Source: Roseiflexus sp. RS-1
GTDB taxonomy: Bacteria; Chloroflexota; Chloroflexia; Chloroflexales; Roseiflexaceae
Length of the DNA stretch: 64,000 bases
Direction of reading: 5' to 3'
Assembly: GCF_000016665.1 (NCBI RefSeq)
Contig: NC_009523.1
Span: forward strand, 2,356,001 to 2,420,000
Within the stretch, counting starts at the first letter, position 1; each line of letters opens with the position of its first letter. Below are positions 35,398 through 43,751 of the stretch, in pieces. The notes below the pieces were generated by a model. That model had not been told where the DNA came from and did not search any database. It saw only the letters and a list, made by a program, of their open reading frames with translations. The translations under genes were made by a program, and so were the position numbers.

Positions 35398-36108
35398 CTA
35401 CCCGGCGCGTGCACGTTCATCGAGCGCTGACGCAATGACGGCATGGAGTGCCCGCGTTGCTGCTTCAGGGTCTGGCGCGCCGATCACCGCCGAGATGACC
35501 GCCACGCCAACAGCGCCTGCCCGAATAACCGAAGCGGCATTTGCGAGGTTGATGCCGCCGATGCCCAGCACCGGCAGGTTGACCGTGCGGGCAATCTCCG
35601 CCAGCGGTTCCAGCCCGATGGGTGGTCCCGCATCCGGTTTACTCGGCGTCCCGAAAAGATCGCCGACACTGACATACGTCGCGCCAGCGTCCATCGCGCG
35701 CTGCGCCTGCTCGACCGTTGCGACCGATACGCCGAGAATGCGTTCCGGACCGATGATCCGCCGCACCATTTCCGCCGGAATATCGTCCTGACCGACATGG
35801 ACGCCATCGGCATCGAGCGCCAGCGCGACATCGACACGGTCGTTGACGATGAGCGGGACTCCGGCATCGCGGGTGAGCGGAAGTAACGCCTGCCCCAGTG
35901 CAACCATGTCGCGCGCCGGCACGTCCTTGTCGCGGAGTTGAATCACATGCGCGCCACCACGCAACGCTGCACTCACAATATCCGTCAGCGCACGCTCTCC
36001 AGCTGCGCGCCGGTCGGTAATGACGTAGACAATACCTCCTCCAGATGGAAACGGTATCGGATCAGACTGGACCGACGGGAGTGGTTCGATCAGGGTGGAC
36101 AGAACCAT
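35398..36108 (-). CDS. thiE: Thiamine-phosphate synthase
   Basis: 236 residues; joins HMP-PP and thiazole phosphate to thiamin phosphate. TIM-barrel landmarks: VYVITDRRAAGERAL, VIQLRDKDVPARD, LIVNDRVDVALALDADGVH then VGQDDIP, YVSVGDLFGTPSKPDAGPP and VLGIGGINLANAASV. The ATG at 36108 has AGGAGG eight bases upstream; the open frame to 36159 would overlap the terminator and is rejected. It is the first gene after the TPP riboswitch. Confidence 0.95.
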   Translation of the reverse strand: MVLSTLIEPLPSVQSDPIPFPSGGGIVYVITDRRAAGERALTDIVSAALRGGAHVIQLRDKDVPARDMVALGQALLPLTRDAGVPLIVNDRVDVALALDADGVHVGQDDIPAEMVRRIIGPERILGVSVATVEQAQRAMDAGATYVSVGDLFGTPSKPDAGPPIGLEPLAEIARTVNLPVLGIGGINLANAASVIRAGAVGVAVISAVIGAPDPEAATRALHAVIASALDERARAG

Positions 36109-36132
36109 AGCGGTACCCTCCTGAAGCGCCAG

Positions 36133-36175
36133 AAACAAAACTGCCGCTGACCCCACCAACGTGGATCAGCGGCAG
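36133..36175 (-). terminator. Intrinsic terminator of the TPP riboswitch
   Basis: On the minus strand, CTGCCGCTGA, a 15-base loop, TCAGCGGCAG, then TTTTGTTT. The 10-base stem is perfect. It lies between the aptamer and the thiE ribosome site, so the switch most likely works by stopping transcription when thiamin pyrophosphate is bound. Confidence 0.9.
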
Positions 36176-36187
36176 ACTCTGGTCTGG

Positions 36188-36285
36188 ACACTTCCCTACG
36201 CTGGTATGACCCAGGTCAGGTTCAAAGGGTCTGCGGCATCGATGGGGCCGCACTCTCAGCCAGGCTCGCCTGGCTCCCCCAGTGG
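36188..36285 (-). promoter_or_regulatory. Thiamin pyrophosphate riboswitch (THI element)
   Basis: On the minus strand the conserved cores are CTGAGAG, ACCCTTTGAACCTGA, then CTGGGTCATACCAGCGTAGG and GAAG. These match the THI box consensus nearly exactly. Upstream, TATAAA near 36308-36313 could be the -10 box. It leads thiE-thiM-thiW-ATPase-ecfT-thiD. Confidence 0.96.
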
Positions 36286-36422
36286 CGCCGTTTACCGGCG
36301 CATTTTTATACAATTGTCAACAGGCAGTTAACGGTATGATACACGATGCTGCGACGGATGGCAAGATGTTTCCCAGATTAGTTGCTCGCCCGGTGAACGC
36401 CGTCCAAACGCGGTGCGGGCGG

Positions 36423-36476
36423 GACGCCCGCGTACCCAGCGACGCCCGCGCACCCAGCGACGCCCGCGCACCCAGC
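36423..36476. repeat. 18-bp tandem repeat, three copies
   Basis: GACGCCCGCGYACCCAGC three times in tandem, inside a GC-rich block with inverted forms (GCGGGCGGGACGC) on both sides. It lies between the thiE leader and htpX; the rest of that gap shows nothing else. Confidence 0.88.
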
Positions 36477-36511
36477 GGTGCGGGCGGGACGCTCGCGCTC
36501 CCAGGCGCGGG

Positions 36512-37402
36512 TTACCAGACCAGCGCGCGTCGGTGGAATGCCATCTGCTCCAACCGCGCGATGCGCTCTTCGGTTGGCGGATGCGTGCTGAAGAGACGGA
36601 CGATTGCGCCGCCGTCGAGCGGGTTGATGATATACAGGTTAGCCATCGCCGGATTGGTCGCCAGCGGCAGTTGCTGCTTCCATGCCTCAATTTTGCGCAG
36701 CGCCGAAGCCAGCGCCAGCGGTTCACCGCTGATCGTCGCGCCTGCGGCATCAGCCTCAAACTCGCGTGTGCGCGAAATCGCCAGCTGGATCAACGTCGCT
36801 GCAATTGGCGCAACCAGGATGAGCAGCAATCCGCCCACCACTCCTGCAACCCCGCTATCCTCTCCCTCATCGTCGTGACGTCCAAACCCGCCAAGCAACA
36901 GCGCCCACTGCGCCATATCCGCCAGAATTGCCACGGCGCCGGCAAACGTTGCCGCAATTGTGCTGATCAACGTGTCCCGGTTCTTGATATGCCCCAACTC
37001 GTGCGCAATGACCGCAGCAACTTCGTTATCATTCAGCAGTTGCAGCAACCCGGTTGTCACTGCAACCGCGCCATGCTTTGGACTGCGCCCGGTCGCAAAT
37101 GCATTTGGCGCCGCCGAGTCGATCAGATAGACGCGCGGCATCGGCAGATTGGCGCGCTGCGCCAGTTGAGCAACCATCTGGTAGAGACGCGGCGCTTCGT
37201 ACCGGTCGACCTCCCGCGCGCCTGCCATGCTCAACGCCAGTTTGTCGGAAAACCAGTATGCCCCGCCGTTCATCAAGACGGCAATCAGGAAAGCAATCAG
37301 CATACCCTGCGTCCCGCCAAACCACTGGCCCGCCAGAACCAGCAGCACGGTCAGAGTCGCCAGCAGGGCTGTCGTTTTCAATGTATTCGTCAGTCTCGTC
37401 AT
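36512..37402 (-). CDS. htpX: HtpX-like membrane zinc metalloprotease
   Basis: About 296 residues. Two N-terminal membrane helices, then the zinc motif AAVIAHELGHIKNRD (HExxH) and the third ligand in TREFEADAAG; two further helices lie between them (GAVAILADMAQWALLLGG and VVGGLLLILVAPIAATLIQ). The C-terminal STHPPTEERIARL is typical of HtpX. It degrades misfolded membrane proteins, with its active site in the cytoplasm. ATG 37402 follows a terminator, so htpX is its own unit. Confidence 0.94.
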   Translation of the reverse strand: MTRLTNTLKTTALLATLTVLLVLAGQWFGGTQGMLIAFLIAVLMNGGAYWFSDKLALSMAGAREVDRYEAPRLYQMVAQLAQRANLPMPRVYLIDSAAPNAFATGRSPKHGAVAVTTGLLQLLNDNEVAAVIAHELGHIKNRDTLISTIAATFAGAVAILADMAQWALLLGGFGRHDDEGEDSGVAGVVGGLLLILVAPIAATLIQLAISRTREFEADAAGATISGEPLALASALRKIEAWKQQLPLATNPAMANLYIINPLDGGAIVRLFSTHPPTEERIARLEQMAFHRRALVW

Positions 37403-37425
37403 TGCCAGATCCCCATCAGTAAAGG

Positions 37426-37458
37426 TTAGAAGAAAGCCGGGCATATAAATTGCCCGGC
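37426..37458 (-). terminator. Intrinsic terminator after the Hsp20 gene
   Basis: On the minus strand GCCGGGCA, a 7-base loop, TGCCCGGC, then TTTCTTCTAA. It separates hsp20 from htpX. Confidence 0.8.
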
Positions 37459-37562
37459 ACGTTCGTTGCCCGCAGTCCCATTGAGCCTGAACCGGCTCCC
37501 GGATTGCCTGTCAGCCTTATCACCGCCTGGGGCTGCGGTATGCATGCATCAATCGCACGTTA

Positions 37563-38012
37563 TTACGCAGCCTGGATGGTGATGCGGTGCGGTCGAGCAT
37601 GCTCGACTTTCGGCAGCCGGATGGTCAGCACACCATCGTTGAGCGACGCCGAGATCTTGTCTGCGTCTACCGTCGCGGGTAGACGGACGCTCCGCTCGAT
37701 CTTGCCGCTCGCGCGCTCCTGGATCAGATAGTGCGCATCCTTCGGCTGCTCAGCATGCACCTCACCACGAATGGTGAGCGTGTTCTGTTCGAGCTGGATA
37801 TCGATCTTGTCGCTGGGAACACCCGGCATGAGCGCCGTCACCACGTATGCCTCATCAGTTTCGTAGAGGTCCAACGGAATGCGCGACGTTCCTGCCCAAC
37901 CGCTGAAGAAGCTCCGTGGCATCACCCAGCTCTCGTTCAGCAGTTGCTCGACTGCGTCCGACAGCCGCAGCGCTTCAGCGAATGGCTCGAAACGAGTCAA
38001 CGCGGTTGTCAT
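37563..38012 (-). CDS. Hsp20/alpha-crystallin small heat-shock protein
   Basis: 149 residues; an ATP-independent chaperone that holds unfolded proteins. The alpha-crystallin domain runs from about 44 to 140: IPLDLYETDEAYVVTALMPG, DKIDIQLEQNTLTIRGE, RSVRLPATVDADKISASLND and GVLTIRLPK, the last being the family's signature. Start ATG 38012 has AAGGAGG ten bases upstream. Its leader has AT-rich sequence with TAATAT-like boxes; no CIRCE element is seen. Confidence 0.95.
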   Translation of the reverse strand: MTTALTRFEPFAEALRLSDAVEQLLNESWVMPRSFFSGWAGTSRIPLDLYETDEAYVVTALMPGVPSDKIDIQLEQNTLTIRGEVHAEQPKDAHYLIQERASGKIERSVRLPATVDADKISASLNDGVLTIRLPKVEHARPHRITIQAA

Positions 38013-38104
38013 TGGTCCTCACCTCCTTGTGGCATCTGGTGTTTTCGATTATGTATATTAGTGTCTCTACGTTAGAATTGTGTCAGAAAAACATTAGTGT
38101 TGCG

Positions 38105-39484
38105 TCAAACCTCATCGGTCTGCAACACCCACGTCACCCCTTCTTCCGCTGTGCTGAACACCCCGTCGAGCTGCGCTTCATAGGCGCGCCGCAGCAACGC
38201 TCCCAGGCGCGGTCCTGGCGCAACCCCCGCCGCAATCAGGTCACGCCCGCGCACCAGTGGCGCCGGGCGGCTCATCGCTGCGCCTTCCGCTTCGGCAACC
38301 GCCAGAAATGCCGCCGCTGGTCGATCCGGCGGACACGGCGGACGTCCAGAGGCGTCAGCTTCCACCAGGCGCTCCCACTGTTGCAGAGTCGCTGGCGCAA
38401 GACGATGCGCCAGCCGCCGCACAACGCGCGGTGTGGGTTGCACATTGAGATGCGCCAGATGTTCGCGCACCAGCGGCGTCACCCGGCGCTCGATCCAGTG
38501 CGGCGCGCCAATGCGCACCAGAAACGTCTGGGTCAACGACACGCCCGCTTCCGAATGCCCGATGCTACGCGGGATGCCATCGTCATCGATCACCGTGGTT
38601 GGCGGTTTTCCCAGGTCGTGGCACAGCGCCGCAACGATCAGTGTCAGGCGTTCATGACCATCGAGCGCATCGCGGTCGGCGATCCGCACCGCAGCATCAC
38701 AGACGTGCAACGTGTGCGTCCACACATCCCCCTCAGGGTGGTAACGGGGATGCTGCGGGCATCCCTGGAGCGCGGCAAGTTCCGGGTAGAGCGCCAGCCA
38801 TCCCGATTCGTCGAGTGCGCGCAACCCGGCAGATGGGAACACGCCGAGGAGCGCCCATTTCTGCCATTCCCGCCAGATGCGATCCGGCGGCAGACCGGCA
38901 GCCTGCGACAACAACGTGCGGCACAACGCAGCCGTCTCCGGCGCCAGACGCATGGCAAAGCGTGCAGCAAACTGCATCGCGCGCAACACTCGCAGCGGAT
39001 CATCGCCGAATGCCTCGGAGGTGTGACGTAATACCCGCGCCTCGAGGTCCGCGCGACCGCCAAAATAGTCGATCAGATCGCCGGATGGCGTCAGCGCCAG
39101 CGCGTTGATCGTGAAATCGCGTCGCGCCAGCGCCTCGCGCGGCGTCAGTGATGGGTCGTAATCCGGCAACGCACCGGTCTCCTCATCAGGCAGCGGATGG
39201 CGTCGCGACGGCAACGCCACATCCACCTCATACTCATCGAGACGCATTTTCAGTACGCCGAATGATCGCCCAACGACATTGACGCGACCGAATGGCGCAA
39301 GCGCAGCGGCAAGCGTTTGCCCATCAACGCCATAGACCTCGATATCGATATCGGTCGGCGTGAGACCGAGCAACAGATCACGCACCGCTCCACCCACGAG
39401 CAGCGGATGCCCGCCGACGCGCATCATTGCAGCGAAGAGCGGATCGAGACGTTCAAGGAGAGCATACCAGGACGGCTGAAGCAT
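38105..39484 (-). CDS. CCA tRNA nucleotidyltransferase/poly(A) polymerase family with HD domain
   Basis: 459 residues. The class II nucleotidyltransferase head is at 20-150: LLVGGAVRDLLLGLTPTDID, carrying GG and DxD, with ARRDFTINALAL and a family RxxxA helix (DPLRVLRAMQFAARF). An HD phosphohydrolase domain follows: WTHTLHVCDAAV, ALCHDLGKPPTT. The family adds CCA to tRNA 3' ends or works on tRNA repair. It stands alone, convergent or tail-to-tail with no partner, and is followed by Hsp20. Confidence 0.92.
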   Translation of the reverse strand: MLQPSWYALLERLDPLFAAMMRVGGHPLLVGGAVRDLLLGLTPTDIDIEVYGVDGQTLAAALAPFGRVNVVGRSFGVLKMRLDEYEVDVALPSRRHPLPDEETGALPDYDPSLTPREALARRDFTINALALTPSGDLIDYFGGRADLEARVLRHTSEAFGDDPLRVLRAMQFAARFAMRLAPETAALCRTLLSQAAGLPPDRIWREWQKWALLGVFPSAGLRALDESGWLALYPELAALQGCPQHPRYHPEGDVWTHTLHVCDAAVRIADRDALDGHERLTLIVAALCHDLGKPPTTVIDDDGIPRSIGHSEAGVSLTQTFLVRIGAPHWIERRVTPLVREHLAHLNVQPTPRVVRRLAHRLAPATLQQWERLVEADASGRPPCPPDRPAAAFLAVAEAEGAAMSRPAPLVRGRDLIAAGVAPGPRLGALLRRAYEAQLDGVFSTAEEGVTWVLQTDEV

Positions 39485-39661
39485 AGAACTTCCATCTCCG
39501 CAACTTCTGTCGCCTGCTCAGAAGGTTCGTGTTGCATGGATGAAAGGTGCGCTGCACCCGCATCCACACCAGAGCAACCCGAACCAGAGAGACATTGTAG
39601 CACGGTACGTCTTGCCGCCCCCATCGGAACATGAGATGCTCGTACCAGAACGGTTACGCGG

Positions 39662-39667
39662 TATAAT
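39662..39667 (+). promoter_or_regulatory. -10 box (TATAAT) of the GH13 gene
   Basis: A perfect TATAAT 65 bases before the start codon at 39733. The -35 region is not clear. Confidence 0.45.
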
Positions 39668-39732
39668 GGCGCCGGGTCGTTCCACGTCAGAGCGCCCACA
39701 CGACTGATCGCTTCTTGAAATGGAGGTCGGAG

Positions 39733-41358
39733 ATGGCGACGCAACCGGCCGAATATCTCTGGTGGCAGCGCGGGGTGATCTATCAGATCTATCCGCGATC
39801 ATTCCAGGACAGTAATGGCGATGGGGTTGGCGATCTGCGCGGCATTCGCTCCCGACTCGATTATCTGGTCGATCTGGGAGTTGATGCAATCTGGCTCTCT
39901 CCTATCTTTCCTTCGCCCATGGCCGATTTCGGCTACGATGTGTCCGATTACTGCGATATTCATCCCCTCTTTGGCACACTCACCGACTTCGACACCCTGG
40001 TTGCCGATGCCCATCGACGAAATCTGAAGGTCATTCTCGACTTCGTGCCAAACCACACATCGGATCAACATCCCTGGTTCATCGAGTCGCGCAGTTCGCG
40101 TAGCAACCCCAAACGTGACTGGTACATCTGGCGCGACCCGGCGCCGGATGGCGGTCCGCCGAACAACTGGCTCTCCTATTTTGGCGGATCGGCGTGGGAG
40201 TATGATGCAACTACCGGTCAGTACTATCTCCACCTCTTCCTCAAGGAACAACCTGACCTGAACTGGCGCAATCCGCAGGTGCAGGCGGCAATGCTCGACG
40301 CCATGCGCTTCTGGCTCGACCGCGGCGTGGATGGATTTCGTGTCGATGTCATGTGGCTGATGATCAAGGACGATCAGTTCCGCGATAATCCTCCCAACCC
40401 TGCCTGGAAACCCGGCATGATGCCGCATATGAGACTGCTCGAAACCTACTCCGCCGACCAACCGGATGTTCACACCATTGTTGCGATGATGCGCCGGGTG
40501 CTCGATTCATACGATGAGCGGATGATGGTCGGTGAGATCTACCTGCCGTATGATCGCCTGATGCGCTATTACGGAACCCCCGAAGCGCCTGAAGCGCACC
40601 TGCCGTTCAACTTTGCACTCGTGCTGCTGCCATGGGATGCGCAAACCATCGCGCAGACGATTGCACTGTACGAAGCGCTGCTCCCACCTTTTGCCTGGCC
40701 CAACTGGGTGCTTGGGAATCATGATCAACCCCGCATTGCCAGCCGGGTCGGTGAGGCGCAGGCGCGCGTCGCTGCCATGCTGTTGCTGACGCTGCGCGGC
40801 ACGCCGACGATCTACTACGGTGATGAGATCGGGATGCACAATGTGCCGATCCCGCCCGACCGCGTGCAGGACCCGTTTGAGAAGAATGTGCCAGGTGAAG
40901 GGCATGGCCGCGATCCGCAGCGCACGCCGATGCAATGGGATGCCAGCGAGTACGCCGGCTTCAGCAAAGTTCAACCCTGGCTGCCGGTCGCCGATGATTA
41001 CCGGCAGCGCAATGTGGCGACACAGCGCAACGTGCCGCACTCCATGCTCTCGCTCTATCGCCGTTTGCTGGCGCTGCGCCGCTCCGAGCCAGCGCTGTCG
41101 ATCGGTTCGTATCAGGCGGTGACGGTCGAGGGAGATGATGCCGCACGACAGTCGGTGCTGGCATTCATACGCGAAGCGGATGGCTGTCGCTTTCTGATCG
41201 CCCTCAACCTTGCATCGCATCCGGCGCGGATGAACCTTTCTGCCATCGGCGAAGGAACGATTGCACTCTCGACCCATCTCGACCGCGGCGGCATCACTGT
41301 CCGCGACTCTCTGGAACTGCGCGCAGATGAAGGGGTGGTTGTGGCGCTTGCGTCTTGA
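39733..41358 (+). CDS. GH13 alpha-glucosidase/oligo-1,6-glucosidase-like enzyme
   Basis: 541 residues; hydrolyses alpha-glucosidic bonds in small glucans in the cytoplasm (no signal peptide). The four GH13 regions are visible: DFVPNHTSDQHPWF, GVDGFRVDVMWLM (nucleophile Asp near 205), MVGEIYLP (acid/base Glu near 267) and LGNHDQPRIAS (third Asp near 330). WWQRGVIYQIYPRSF and DGVGDLRGIRSRLDYL place it near the oligo-glucosidase and trehalose synthase-like subfamilies; which substrate is open. Start ATG 39733 has GGAGG upstream. Confidence 0.92.
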   Translation: MATQPAEYLWWQRGVIYQIYPRSFQDSNGDGVGDLRGIRSRLDYLVDLGVDAIWLSPIFPSPMADFGYDVSDYCDIHPLFGTLTDFDTLVADAHRRNLKVILDFVPNHTSDQHPWFIESRSSRSNPKRDWYIWRDPAPDGGPPNNWLSYFGGSAWEYDATTGQYYLHLFLKEQPDLNWRNPQVQAAMLDAMRFWLDRGVDGFRVDVMWLMIKDDQFRDNPPNPAWKPGMMPHMRLLETYSADQPDVHTIVAMMRRVLDSYDERMMVGEIYLPYDRLMRYYGTPEAPEAHLPFNFALVLLPWDAQTIAQTIALYEALLPPFAWPNWVLGNHDQPRIASRVGEAQARVAAMLLLTLRGTPTIYYGDEIGMHNVPIPPDRVQDPFEKNVPGEGHGRDPQRTPMQWDASEYAGFSKVQPWLPVADDYRQRNVATQRNVPHSMLSLYRRLLALRRSEPALSIGSYQAVTVEGDDAARQSVLAFIREADGCRFLIALNLASHPARMNLSAIGEGTIALSTHLDRGGITVRDSLELRADEGVVVALAS

Positions 41359-41568
41359 TCACAATACGTTCACATTCGGTTATTGCACAGAACGGCAATC
41401 TGCGCGATAATACCCATGCGGAAGGTCCTGTCCCGGTATACGCCCGATCCCGCCCCGTTCCTGCGGTCCTCGGACGAATGACGACACTTCCCCTGTCTGG
41501 TACGCAATGGTGCTTAAGGTGTGTAAGGCTGTGCGTTACGTGTGGGCGCATGCCTGAGGAGACGACGG

Positions 41569-42957
41569 ATGGCTGTGCAGGTCTGGATCGGTGAGAAACC
41601 AGAACACGCAAATGAGCGGCGCGCAATTATGGCGCTGGCGCGCGGTCTGGACCGTCTCGACGGTCTGTACCTGATCCTTGCCAATTTCAGCGTCGGCGGT
41701 CGAAACATCGACCTGGTCATTATCAAGCAAGACGGGATTTTCATCATCGAACTGAAGCATTGCGACGGCAAGGTCTTCGGCGATGTCAACGGTCCGTGGT
41801 TTGTCGAAGGCTCCAACGGCGAGCGCAAACGGTTGAACCCCGGGCGCAAGAATCCATACAACCAGGTCATTTCGTATTACTACAATCTGGTCAATTTTCT
41901 CAACGACCATCGCGCTGAATTGCTGTCGCCCCAGAAGGCGAAGACGGTCGATTTTCGCACCTGCCGTCGCCTGGTTGTGATTGCGCCGACGCTTCAGGAA
42001 GGCTCACGCGTCGAAACCGACTGGAAGGTCGATCTCAAAGGGCTTGATGAGTTGCCCGCCTACCTGGTGACCGAGCGTTCGAGCGAAATCGACCTCACCG
42101 ATGAGGAGATGCTCCGCATCCCGGAACTGCTCCACCTCACGCGCTGGGCGGAGATCAATACGTTGCTCAAAGGCGTGCTCCCGCGCCTCGATGAACCGAC
42201 CGTTGTCGTGGAACGTCCGGCGTCGCCGGAACATCCTGTGATCGATGTTCCGCCAACCGAACAGGCGCGAACATTAACTGCTGATCCTGAAGCGCAACAG
42301 GTATCGACGCCAGCACCTCCAACGTCCAATCGGCGCCTGGCATCTCTCTGGCAATCCTGGACTGGTCGTGTCGCGCTGGCATCAGGACTGGTCATCCTTG
42401 CGCTGATCGGCATCCTGTTCAGCCAGGGGCGTTCCGCTCCCCGTCCGGATCAATCGGCGCAGAGCCTGGTGGTTTCGACCAGCCTTCCTGCCGGTGGCGC
42501 CGACGCCGGCGCCATTTCGCCGGTCAGTACCTGTGTCTGGAGCGGGTTCCAACCGGTCGGACGGCGCATGATCAACGGGGTCTGGGAGAATGTCGGCGTC
42601 GGCGGCAACGCGCCTGGACTATCCCCCGATGTGGTGGTAACCCTCGAAGAGGTTGAGTTCTGCAACGGCAAAATGACGCTGCGCTGGAGCCTGCGGAACA
42701 ACCTGAGCGACCAGAGCATTGTGTTGCCGCTGACAGCGGAGAACATCGAGGTGCGCGACTCGGTCGGAACGCGCTACCTGGTGGCGGATGACCTCTCTCA
42801 ACCGCGCGAACTGCGCGCCCCCCCCGGCGAAAGAGTGCGAGGAAGCGCTATCATTGATCGCCCTGTCAATTTGAATGCTTCCACCCTGGTGGTTGTACTG
42901 AAGAAACTTCCCTTCGGCGAAACGACCTGGCTGGTGCCGACGCCGGGAACGGGGTGA
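41569..42957 (+). CDS. NERD-domain protein with one membrane helix and an outside C-terminal domain
   Basis: 462 residues from ATG 41569 (GAGGAG upstream). Residues 1-180 are a nuclease-related domain with PD-(D/E)xK-like residues in NIDLVIIKQDGIFIIELKHC. A Pro/Thr-rich linker, one membrane segment (VALASGLVILALIGILFS) and a C-terminal beta domain follow; the latter has TLRWSLRNNLSDQSIVLPL, resembling DUF4352-type adhesion or signalling folds. Whether NERD proteins cut DNA is unsettled. The layout puts the nuclease-like part in the cytoplasm. Confidence 0.85.
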   Translation: MAVQVWIGEKPEHANERRAIMALARGLDRLDGLYLILANFSVGGRNIDLVIIKQDGIFIIELKHCDGKVFGDVNGPWFVEGSNGERKRLNPGRKNPYNQVISYYYNLVNFLNDHRAELLSPQKAKTVDFRTCRRLVVIAPTLQEGSRVETDWKVDLKGLDELPAYLVTERSSEIDLTDEEMLRIPELLHLTRWAEINTLLKGVLPRLDEPTVVVERPASPEHPVIDVPPTEQARTLTADPEAQQVSTPAPPTSNRRLASLWQSWTGRVALASGLVILALIGILFSQGRSAPRPDQSAQSLVVSTSLPAGGADAGAISPVSTCVWSGFQPVGRRMINGVWENVGVGGNAPGLSPDVVVTLEEVEFCNGKMTLRWSLRNNLSDQSIVLPLTAENIEVRDSVGTRYLVADDLSQPRELRAPPGERVRGSAIIDRPVNLNASTLVVVLKKLPFGETTWLVPTPGTG

Positions 42958-42989
42958 GTCAGGGACGCGTGTTTCCACTCAGCCGCTAA

Positions 42990-43429
42990 GAATGGTATCA
43001 ACCCAACATTGCTGTTTGCGCCTGCTGACCTTTTTTCCCGTCGTAGCCGCGCTCTCCGCCTGCTTCGGTCGTTGTGACTGATCAGGAGTCCAGGGCGCTG
43101 ATGGACGGCTCTGGGTCGCGATCCAGCGCGTGTCGCGCCAGTTGACGCAGCGTATCATCGATTTTGACCAATGTTCCATCGCGATTCCATTTGTCGAAAT
43201 AGTACCGAACCGAACTCATCGGCGGAAAATCTTTCGGAAGCATGCGCCACTGGCAGCCCGTGCGATGTTTGTACAGCAGCGCGTTGACGATCGCGCGGCG
43301 ATCGATTTCGGTCGGGCGGCCGCCGTTGGACGACGGGGTGACGACCAACGGTGCGATAGCGGCCCACTGTTCATCGGTCAGATCGGTTGCATACTTCGTT
43401 GGATAGGATCGAAGCGCACGTCGTGGCAT
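42990..43429 (-). pseudogene. IS5-type (IS402-like) transposase remnant
   Basis: The first 115 codons encode the DUF4096 domain of IS5-type transposases: YATDLTDEQWAAIAPLVV, GRPTEIDRRAIVNALLYKHR then TGCQWRMLPKDFP, YYFDKWNRDGTL. It stops at SALDS-TGA, just where intact copies read a short DSQSV-like motif. After the stop the frame goes on with SVTTTEAGGERGYDGKK, then a shift in a run of A ends it. The DDE catalytic part is lost. A 56-base duplicated block lies next to its 5' side. Confidence 0.85.
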
Positions 43430-43447
43430 ACGAGATTGCTCCTCATC

Positions 43448-43559
43448 AGAACGGCATGGTCACCATCATGATACCACAAACCCGAGTTTCTGATCGCCCT
43501 CTCAGAACGGCATGGTCACCATCATGATACCACAAATCCGGGTTTCTGATCGCCCTCTA
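43448..43559. repeat. 56-bp tandem duplication beside the IS relic
   Basis: Two adjacent 56-base units beginning TCAGAACGGCATGGTCACC and ending CTGATCGCCCTC, with two base differences. It may hold the old insertion-sequence end, duplicated. Confidence 0.9.
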
Positions 43560-43751
43560 ATGGTTGACGCACTATCGGTTGCCAGTTCAGCGCTGGCAGC
43601 GCCGCCGAACGGCGCTTTGGGAAATGTCGCTGCTCTGTCTGGAGATCAGCACGCAAGGAGTACACACGGGCAGGCACTGTGATCTGGACTGGTGGGCGGA
43701 GGCGGCGCCTTCGCCTGCCCCAGGGCTGTTTCCGCACGTGCGCAGCGGCGC

